DNA from: Heloderma charlesbogerti
Taxonomy: Eukaryota > Chordata > Lepidosauria > Squamata > Helodermatidae
Direction: 5' to 3'
NCBI GenBank assembly: GCA_026122225.1
Contig: JANEZZ010001955.1
Coordinates: 434,001-498,000, forward strand
Length of the DNA: 64,000 nt
Part shown: piece after piece, positions 56,308-64,000 of the stretch
How positions within the stretch are numbered: the first letter of the stretch is position 1
Layout: each line of letters begins with the position of its first letter
Made by a program: the position numbers and the translations under genes
The notes under the pieces: model-generated
What the model saw: the letters and a program-made list of their open reading frames with translations, nothing else
Told to the model about the DNA's origin: nothing
The model's database searches: none

Positions 56308-58945
56308 CACAGAATGCCAAAAAGTTCAAAATTAGCTTGTTTTCAAGCTACTTTTGACTTTGGGGGAGCTCTGTAGTAGCTACAAAGCACTAAAAGGGTA
56401 AAAGAATACTTCAAGATGGATTCCATTTTCTATTATTATTGTTATTGGGGGCCCACCTTTGTCTCAAAGCACTCGGCACTCAGCCAGAATTGCCACTAAT
56501 TCTAAAGTACTGAGGATCCGATGGCAAATCCTGAGATCTGCCTCTACAAGTCTGAGGGAAGGCTTAATTTGCTAGGGATGTAGAAAGGCTCCACTAACCC
56601 CCCCCCCTTGTGTTCTGGACTGAAACTCACTAGATGGGTACCAAGATGTGGCATGCTAACATGGGTTAAGGGTTTGCAAATCTACCTCCGTTCCATTGTT
56701 TTGGAACAGGAAGCAGATACAAGAGGAAAGTCATATGTGTTAGTACTCAAGAGCTGAGCTGATATTTCTCCAAATACATTTTTCTGAGAAAATGTCTGAG
56801 GTTTTCCTTTTCTCACCCCTGCCCGCAGAAAAAGAAGGCCATTGTGCTGCATTTCCTCTGAATATTCTCCATAATTTTTTGTAGCGGCCACCCAACCAAT
56901 CATGTGAAGATGCAAAATGGTGTTCATGCCACCAACACAGTTGCTGCTTCTCCCATCGCACTTGCAGCAGCAGCAAAATAACAAACAAATCCTTAGCAAA
57001 ATAAGAAAGAAGTTATGCTGCTGCCACTGCTAATAGTGGGTCCCACCCCTATAATGCCTAACAGAGCAGAAGGGATTTGTTGGTGCAGAAGGTGGCAGCC
57101 GTGTATCTCAGTGCAGGTGGAACACCAGGGGCTTAAGCGGGTACTTTGGTCCATACCTTTCGAAGCTTATGCTAGCAGGACTGAGCTTAATCTGCCTTTA
57201 CTTTCTCCAAGCCCTCTTTTTCACTCTCTCTCTCTCTCACACACACACACCCCTAACTCTTTCAACACTGTATAATACTCAGGAGAGGTTCATATGAGAC
57301 ACTTCTGTACTTCACTCCCATTACATCCCTTCTTTGGCTCTCTTGCCCTTTATAAAACAAACAAACAAACAAACAAACAAACAATAGAACTGGTACAGAG
57401 CTGGCCTAGAGAGATGCAGCCACTGGGTGTCAGGCACTTATCCAGCCTCCTGTCTCTGCACACAGCCTGCAGTTAGCAACGTATCTCCATCTTTTGTGCT
57501 ATACAGTGTTACAAGGACAAGCACCAGAAAGGCCAAAGTAAGAGACTAGGAAGGGAAGCACAGGGAGTTGTTTGCTGCTCCATACTTGAAAACCGCCAAG
57601 CAGGCTTCACTTCGTTCTCACTCTAGCAGTGACATTTTAATTTATGAGCTAAGAATGCCTTGATTGCCAACTACAAAAATTGATTTGGTTGTTCATCTGA
57701 TTCAACCCGTGTCAGAGTTTGAAAGTAATTATGATAGTGGAGGTGATAGGCAGGCAATTACATTTTTGTTCTCTCTCTCCTTTCTCTTTTTCTCTTTTTG
57801 TATCCTGAGGTTGTTCTTCAAGCATCAGTGTGTGTGTTCTTTCTTAGGCACTGTTGTTGTGCATATTATTAAATCACTATCTTGTCAGCTTAGGATACTG
57901 CCATACTAGACAAGTTCCTTAATTCAGATGTTTATTTCTTTCTCTGTCAACCTAGTGACCTTATCAGTTTAAGAGGGAAGGGCAGCACATTTACACTGTT
58001 TGGGACACATACTGCTACATTTTTTTAAAAAAAAACCTTTATTTTATTTATGTATCTATGATCATTACATTAGTTCATTTCATAAACCATCTTGCAGTAT
58101 ATATAGTCAACTTCCCAGCATTGGACAATTTGGCTGCTAGTTTTGCATGGCATACTGAACTATATAAAGACCTATGCTATCTGAAGTGTAAATACAGTTT
58201 TGGGCACTCCTTTTAAGACTTTTTCTATATCTATGTTAAATACCAAAATATATTCCTGCTTCAGTCTATAGGCAATGTACTCTAAAGCATTAGACTTCTA
58301 TGGTCGAGGCAGGACTTGCAAGTACGTCATGCCCCAACTTAATGTGGAACAGACCATCTGGCATCCCCACCTCTTCCTTCATTATGGTTGTTGATGTTAT
58401 TGCTGTTTTCAGAGAAAGGAATAAAAAGAGACATGAGGGGAAATATAGAAGAAACAGGGCCAGCCCTACCATTAGGCAAAGTGAGGCAGTCACTCCCAGT
58501 GGCGGATACCGATGGGCAGGCAGTAGTACAGTTAGGTAATTTTAGACTCTGGATGTAACAGTCTTATGCCTCCTCTCCTTTAGATGGCAATGTGTATTAT
58601 TTCACTTAATTCAAAATCTGATAAGCCAGCCCTGCTGCACATGAGGACCCTCCTGCCCATTCTGCTGAGTGGGACCTGGGACTTCTGCCCCAAAGTCCTT
58701 CCCTGGCGACACCAATGGGGCTAGGGAGCAACAGCAAAGTGTTGGATAACAGAATTGTGTGTGCCACGCAGCCCATCCTGCACCCTCTAAAGCTTGCCTG
58801 CTGCCCCGGCTTAGCTTGGGTATCTGTATGATCCTACCAAGTGGCATGGAGAATGATGAAATGATGTATTTTGACAGTAAAATTTATAGGATGATGGTGG
58901 CCTGTATAGACCCATGGTCATTATCCTGCACATTTCAGTTGTCAT
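56308..58945. repeat. no gene seen; microsatellites
   Basis: (TC)n(AC)n at 57222-57252 and (AAAC)n at 57355-57384. At 56570 ctagggatgtag may be an isolated hAT tip. A T/A run lies near 58020-58040. No exon recognised. Confidence 0.4.
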
Positions 58946-59494
58946 TAGGGTGTACAAACCCCACTTACCGTTCCGCTGCAGGGTCAGCGGGCGGGGAGGC
59001 GATCCGTCCCTCCCCCTGGAATCCTCCCTGGCTGGCTCCGCTCCACGGCGAGTCCGTGGAGCCACCAGCCGGGCCCCTCCGCAGCTGGACTTCCGTCCGC
59101 TGCCAGGCTGGGGACGCAAATGGCGTCCGGCGTAGCAGGCGCCATTTGTGTCCCTGCCGTTTGCTGTGATAGGCTACATAAATATTTACATAGCCTATCA
59201 CAAAAATATTAAATAAATTAAATAAATATTTATGTAGCCTGTCATAGCAAAGGGCAGGGACGCAAATGGCGTCCGCTACACCGGAGGCCATTTGTGTCCG
59301 CAGCCCAGCAATGGACGGCTGCGGGTTGAAGAGGACGGACCCGGACCCAGCCGGCGACAGGTAGAGTCCGTCCTGACCATACTTTGCGGGGTGGCGGGGG
59401 GGAGTGGTCCGTTCCACCATGGACTCCGGGGGGGGGTGGATTCTAAAGAATCTGGCCTCATTAGAGTCTGTGGCGGATTTCTCCGCCATCCCTA
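58946..59494 (+). mobile_element. main-family palindromic hAT element (549 bp, TSD gttgtcat)
   Basis: Perfect 8-mers gttgtcat (58938-58945 and 59495-59502) flank TAGGGTGTAC and CATCCCTA. The left donor is ACTTACC at 58963-58969. The right equivalent is weakened to CAGGTAGAGT at 59359-59368. A palindrome lies at 59163-59203, and a partial one with aaataaattaaataa filler follows. Most ACGT cores are now ACAT or ATGT. Confidence 0.9.
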
Positions 59495-59502
59495 GTTGTC
59501 AT

Positions 59503-60919
59503 TCTGTTGCGGTGTTGGAAAACAGGAACATCAGGGCTAGATCTACACTAGGGCTTTGTATCGGTATCGAAGTGCACTGATAACTGTTGGGGCACATTAT
59601 GCATTCCGTATACCACTTTTCTTCCTGCTTTTTATTCCATATTGTCCCAAATACCACAACAGATGTCATCAAGTGTGCTATGAGGTATAAATGCACAAGA
59701 GGGATATTGTGTCACCATGATGGGAGCATATTGGAATAGATCTGGCCCAGGAAAACTATGTACATCTAAACACACGTCTTCACTTCACATTGTCCAACAT
59801 TCCTCTCCATTTGGGTGACTCTGTACTTCACATTGCAGGTCTTACATTGCCCCCACCCCCCCCCCACCATTTTCTTCTTTGTTTCTGATGAAGAAGGTAT
59901 GTTTCTGTGAAAGATTCATTTCCAGTTGCAGCCAGCTAACAAAGCAGCATCCTGAATCTTGGTCAAACAGTTGGCACCTTGCAGAGTGAGCCAAATTACT
60001 GGGGGAGGGGCTAAAAATGCAGCTACCATCCCCAAGCTGCTTTGAGGCACAAGACAAAGAGTGCCAGATAAAAAGCAATTTATGTTATAAGTCAGCAAGG
60101 TGGCAGAGAGCCAGCAAGTGGAACTTAATGAGCTGACATCTGTCGACAACTCTGCGATGTCAGATATTAGCATTTGTTTCACTCATTTGCACATTGTGCA
60201 TAAGTAGAAAAGTTAGAGGGGAGAGGCTGGGCCTGCCAAATTTGTTTGGATTTCTCTGCAACTGCTGAAATGTGAAGACATCCCAGTACATGCAAAATGC
60301 AGAGTTTCTTCTCTGTCAAATGCTGACTGTTGTGTGATCCAACCAAACAGGTGATGTCCGAATGGACAAAAGTCAGGAACCCACCATGAATTGTCTGCTA
60401 TTTCTTAGCACCATTCACCTTTCGCATTCAGTTGCAGAGATTTGACAGTGGCGGCTAGTATTGTTTTCCTTTGCTGGCTTCCGTTTCCATGGTTAACAAA
60501 TTACAACAAGAATTGCTTATAGTTTTATGCAAGTGCCTCACCCAGGAAATGTACAGTTCTATTCACTTTGCAAAAGAAAAGCACTGCTGGAGACTGGCAA
60601 ATCCATCTCACCTGGACATTACACAATTGTTCCTTCTATTGTGTTTTCCAATTTAGCTTTACATTGCAATGATATGGCAGCGATAATCTTGCTGTGCTGT
60701 TCACATTGCAGAATTAACTTGTTGTAAGCGCCATTGTTTGTTCATAATAACCCTTGGCATTTATAAAGGATTCTTTCCCCAGTAACAACGTATAGGCCTT
60801 CGCTGACATCTGCTCTGGAACACACATGCCATCACTACTACCATTTCTAAATGGACAGGGTAGACATGCAATGGGCTTATTTTTCCATTCAAGAAGTTTT
60901 TGCTTAGCCTGGTCTATAC
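59503..60919. other. repeat-poor stretch
   Basis: C-rich run near 59850-59866. From about 60040 to 60760 the sequence is unique-looking, with TTCATAATAA, TGATATTAGC-like and homopolymer-poor text; it is a candidate for conserved non-coding DNA. No exon recognised. Confidence 0.4.
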
Positions 60920-60977
60920 ATACAGCAGATGAAGTGGTGGAATCCTGAGGTAGCAAACTACCACTTCAAGCTGCAGG

Positions 60978-61885
60978 TAGGGATGGACGAAAGTCCCTTA
61001 CCTGTCCTCGAAGCTTGCTTCGCGGTGGGGGGGAGGCGCTTCGCTTCTCCCCACAAAGTTCATGCGAGGGGGGGAGGCGCCCCGCCTCGCCCGTCCGAAA
61101 TTCAGGCCGGGTAGAAGCGCCCCGTCTATCCTGCCGCGAAAAAAAAAAAACCACCCCCGTGATAGGCTACGTAACGATTAACGTAGCCTATCACGGCTAG
61201 ATCTCCAAAGTCAGCCATGATAGGCTACGTAAATCGTCACGTAGCCTATCACGGGTGACTTTGGGGAAAAAAAAAAAAGTGCGTACGCAAATGGCGGCCC
61301 CCATAGGGAGCCGCCATTTGCGTTCCTTATTTGGTCCCTGTAGTCTACATAAAGATTTACGTAGACTACGGCGAAAATAAGGGCAACACAAATAGCCTTG
61401 CCCTTATTTTCGCCGTAGTCTACGTAAATCTTTACGTAGACTACAGGGACCAAATAAGGAATGCAAATGGCGGCTCCCCATGGGGGCCGCCGTTTGTGTA
61501 CGCACTTTTTTTTTTTCCCAAAGTCACCCGTGATAGGCTACGTGACGATTTACATAGCCTATCATGGCTGACTTTGGAGATCTAGCCGTGATAGGCTACG
61601 TTAATCGTTACGTATCCTATCACGGGGTTTTGTTTTGTTTTTTACTTTCCTTGTAATGGCGGCGGCGGCAGCCAGTCGAAAAACCGGCTGTCGCCCCCGC
61701 CCCTGACGAAGACCCGACGAACCGCCACCGGGACCCGCCGCCAGGAGGGACATTCGTGAAAGGAAAGTCCCATCCCGGGGGGGTGGCGGGGGGGTGGCGG
61801 AGAATTTCACCGCCGATTTCGGGGGGCCGAATGCATTGGCACTCAGCCCCCCAAAGTTTCGGGGAGAAATTCTCCTCCATCCCTA
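60978..61885 (+). mobile_element. main-family palindromic hAT element in the BovB leader (908 bp, TSD gctgcagg)
   Basis: Perfect 8-mers gctgcagg (60970-60977 and 61886-61893) flank TAGGGATG...CATCCCTA. It has the clearest two-level structure: arms of about 235 bp (61154-61388 and 61399-61628) are inverted copies of each other. Each contains palindromes, at 61157-61196, 61214-61256, 61340-61372, 61413-61445, 61527-61568 and 61583-61625. The left donor is CCTTACCT at 60996-61003. The right one has mutated to AGGAAAGT at 61761-61768. Confidence 0.95.
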
Positions 61886-62147
61886 GCTGCAGGTAGGAGA
61901 TATCATTGTCAAATGTTCCATGTACAAGACTCCCTGCAATAGGGACATCTACCATATCCGGGTATGGACGCCGGAAGATGAGCCCCTCAGGTCGGAAGGT
62001 GTCCAATATACTACTGGGGAAGAGCAGAGGGTATTTCCAAGTAGCGCCAGAAAGAGTGAAGCAGCTGGGCCAAAGCCAAAAGGACACTCAGCTGTGGATG
62101 TGTCTGGTGGTGAAAAGAAAGTCCAGTGCTGTAAAGAACAATATTGA

Positions 62148-63320
62148 TTCGGAACCTGGAATGTAAGATCAATGAATCAAGGTAAGCTGGAGGTGGTCAA
62201 ACATGAGATGGCAAGATTGAACATCGACATCTTGGGAATCAGCGAACTAAAATGGACAGGCATGGGTGAATTTAATTCAGGTGACCATCATATCTACTAC
62301 TGTGGGCAAGAATCCCTGAGAAGAAATGGAGTAGCACTCATAGTCAACAAAAGGGTGGGAAAAGCAGTATTGGGGTACAATCTTAAAAATGATAGAATGA
62401 TCTCAGTACGAATCCAAGGCAAACCATTCAACGTCACAGTAATTCAAGTCTATGCCCCAACCACTGAGGCCGAAGAAGCTGAGGTTGATCGGTTCTATGA
62501 AGACCTACAACACCTTTTAGAACTAACACCAAAAAAAGATGTCCTCTTCATCATAGGGGATTGGAATACTAAAGTAGGAAGTCAAGAAATCACCGAGATA
62601 ACAGGCAGGCATGGCCTTGGTGTACAAAATGAAGCAGGACAAAGGCTAATAGAGTTTTGCCAAGAGAAAACGCTGATCATAGCAAACACTCTTTTCCAGC
62701 AGCACAAGAGGCGACTCTACACATGGACATCACCAAATGGTCAATATCGAAATCAGATTGATTATGTCCTTTGCAGCCAAAGATTGAGAAGCTCTATACA
62801 GTCAGTAAAAACAAGACCTGGAGCTGACTGTGGCTCAGATCATGAGCTTCTTGTTGCAAAATTTTGGCTTCAATTGAAGAACATAGGGAAAACCACTAAA
62901 CCATTCAGGTATGACCTAAATCATATCCCTTATGAATATACAGTGGAGGTGAGGAATAGATTTAAGGGATTAGACCTGATAGACAGAGTGCCTGAGGAAC
63001 TTTGGACGGAGGTCCGTAACATTGTTCAGGAGGTAGCAACGAAATCCATCCCAAAGAAAAAGAAATGCAAGAAAGCCAAGTGGCTGTCTGATGAGGCTTC
63101 ACAAGTAGCTGAGGAAAGATGGGAAGCAAAAAGCAAGGGAGAAAGGGGAAGATATATCCAACTGAATGCAGAGTTCCAGAGAATAGCAAGGAGAGACAAG
63201 AAGACCTTCTTAAATGAACAATGCAAAGAAATCGAGGAAAACAACAGAATGGGAAAGACTAGAGATCTCTTCAAGAAATTGGAGATCTCAAGGGAACGTT
63301 TTGTGCAAAGACGGGCATGA
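62148..63320 (+). pseudogene. BovB ORF2 endonuclease domain
   Basis: The APE-type endonuclease reads in one frame: TWNVRSMNQGK at the start, ILGISELKWTGMG (catalytic Glu), VIQVYAPTTEAE, LFIIGDWNTKVG (GDWN), YTWTSPNG with QIDYVL, and CGSDHELLVAKF (SDH). A linker with KAKWLSDEAS follows toward the RT. An in-frame TGA at 62145-62147 lies just upstream, where active copies are expected to continue. After KKLEI near 63280 the frame is lost. All catalytic endonuclease motifs look intact, so the copy is fairly young though inactive as a whole. Confidence 0.9.
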
Positions 63321-63724
63321 TAAAGGACAATGAAGGCAGGGACCTAACAGAAGCAGATGAGATTAAGAAGAGGTGGAAAGAATACACAGAAGAACTATAC
63401 AGGAAAGATCTGAATGTCCCTGATAGCCATGATAGTGCGGTCACTGAACTTGAGCCAGACATCCTAGACAGTGAAGTCAAGTGGGACGTAGGAAGCATTC
63501 GTAACAACAAAGCTAGCGGAGATAACAGTATTCCAGCTGAGCTATTTAAAATCCTAAAACATGATGCTGTTAAAGTGCTGCATTCAATTTGCCAACAAAT
63601 TTGGAACACTCAACAATGGCCGCAAGACTGGAAAAGGTCAGTTTGCATTCCAATTCCAAAGAAGGGCAACACCAAAGAGTGCTCAAACTACCGCACAATT
63701 GCACTCATTTCACATGCCAGCTCA
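63284..63724 (+). pseudogene. BovB ORF2 reverse transcriptase, N-terminal part (frame-shifted)
   Basis: It continues in a second frame: GMIKDNEGRDLTEADEIKKR, WKEYTEELY, NKASGDNSIPAELFK, VLHSICQQIWNTQQWPQDWK, SVCIPIPKKGN and YRTIALISHAS. These are RT fingers and palm blocks preceding motif A. The shift from the endonuclease frame looks like a one-base loss around 63280. Confidence 0.9.
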
Positions 63725-64000
63725 AAATCCTACAAGCTAGGCTTCAGCAGTATGCGAACCGAGAACTACTGGAAGTACAAGCTGGGTTTCGAAGAGGCAG
63801 AGGAACTAGAGATCAAATCGCCAACATTCGCTGCATCATGGAGAAAGCAAGAGAATTCCAGAAAAACATCTATTTCTGCTTCATTGACTACGCTAAAGCC
63901 TTTGATTGTGTGGATCACAACAAACTGTGGCAAATTCTTAAAGTGATGGGAGTACCAGACCACCTTACCTGTCTCCTGAGAAACCTGTACGAGGGTCAAG
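63725..64000 (+). pseudogene. BovB ORF2 reverse transcriptase, motif A region, cut by window end
   Basis: A third frame carries LQARLQQYANRELLEVQ, AGFRRGRGTRDQIANI, FIDYAKAFDCVDHNKLW (motif A, catalytic Asp at 63904-63906) and LLRNLYEGQ at the window edge. The frame change near 63725 removes a few residues after SHAS. The catalytic Asp pair of motif C would lie beyond 64000. Confidence 0.88.

Larger units (their letters stand above)
60920..64000 (+). mobile_element. BovB (RTE) LINE, 5' leader and ORF2, split by a hAT and cut by the window end
   Basis: Leader sequence is visible before and after the hAT: ctgaggtagcaaactaccac at 60946, then ggaagatgagcccctcaggt and aagcagctgggccaaagcc near 61970-62080. 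ORF2 follows from about 62148. The 5' boundary is approximate. This is the longest retroelement in the window. RTE elements use one protein with endonuclease and RT. Confidence 0.85.

Overview
The window looks like non-coding nuclear DNA from a squamate reptile, most likely a lizard. Three signs support this: a Sauria-type tRNA SINE whose tail matches BovB, two BovB (RTE) LINE copies, and many L2 and CR1 LINEs mixed with MIR/CORE-SINEs. I found no exon of a known cellular gene, no rRNA, no free-standing tRNA gene and no CRISPR array. One unidentified protein-like ORF lies on the minus strand near 39.85-40.2 kb.

The dominant feature is a dense population of non-autonomous hAT DNA transposons. 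Their tips read TAGGGATG...CATCCCTA, and 8-bp target-site duplications (TSDs) can be read at most insertions. At least five subfamilies are present. The main one (413-1233, 1884-2583, 4281-5370, 5599-6105, 10704-11443, 27215-29091 with 27414-28385 nested, 42503-43243, 55319-56132, 58946-59494, 60978-61885) is a chain of near-perfect palindromes centred on TACGTAAATATTTACGTA. In some copies the chain is folded again into ~235-bp inverted arms, giving palindromes inside palindromes. One end has a 5' splice-donor consensus about 20 bp from the tip and the other has one about 110-130 bp from the tip. Both point outward. A GC-rich ATGGCGGCGGC segment precedes the inner donor in several copies. No hAT transposase ORF is visible, so any mobilising enzyme is elsewhere.

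Layout: 0-3.9 kb holds a small foldback and two main-family elements. At 3.9-6.75 kb an L2 LINE is broken by two elements, one of which has two identical-type ends, unequal flanks and missing L2 sequence. At 8.8-13.5 kb are an AT-rich hAT, CR1, CORE-SINE, minus-strand L2, another main-family element and more CR1. At 13.5-15.4 kb an AT-rich hAT carries an internal CR1 fragment. At 16.5-23.4 kb are a second hAT type, a degenerate L1-like ORF2 remnant, an L2 tail and a CR1 fragment. BovB 3' sequence lies at 25.7-26.1 kb. At 27.2-29.1 kb one main-family element sits inside another. At 29.8-38.9 kb are small palindromic MITEs and several GC-poor hATs. At 42.5-56.3 kb are a main-family element, MITEs, MIR, CORE-SINE, microsatellites, a different hAT (53951-54502) and a main-family element nested in an older hAT. 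At 58.9-64 kb is one more main-family element, then a BovB element broken in its 5' leader by another and running off the window end.

The insertions give a relative order: L2, the BovB leader and hAT subfamily D were in place before main-family elements hit them, while a Sauria SINE and CR1 sequence lie inside hATs. Repeat-poor stretches (about 7.3-8.8, 39.0-39.6, 47.0-47.5 and 60.0-60.8 kb) are the best places to look for conserved regulatory DNA.
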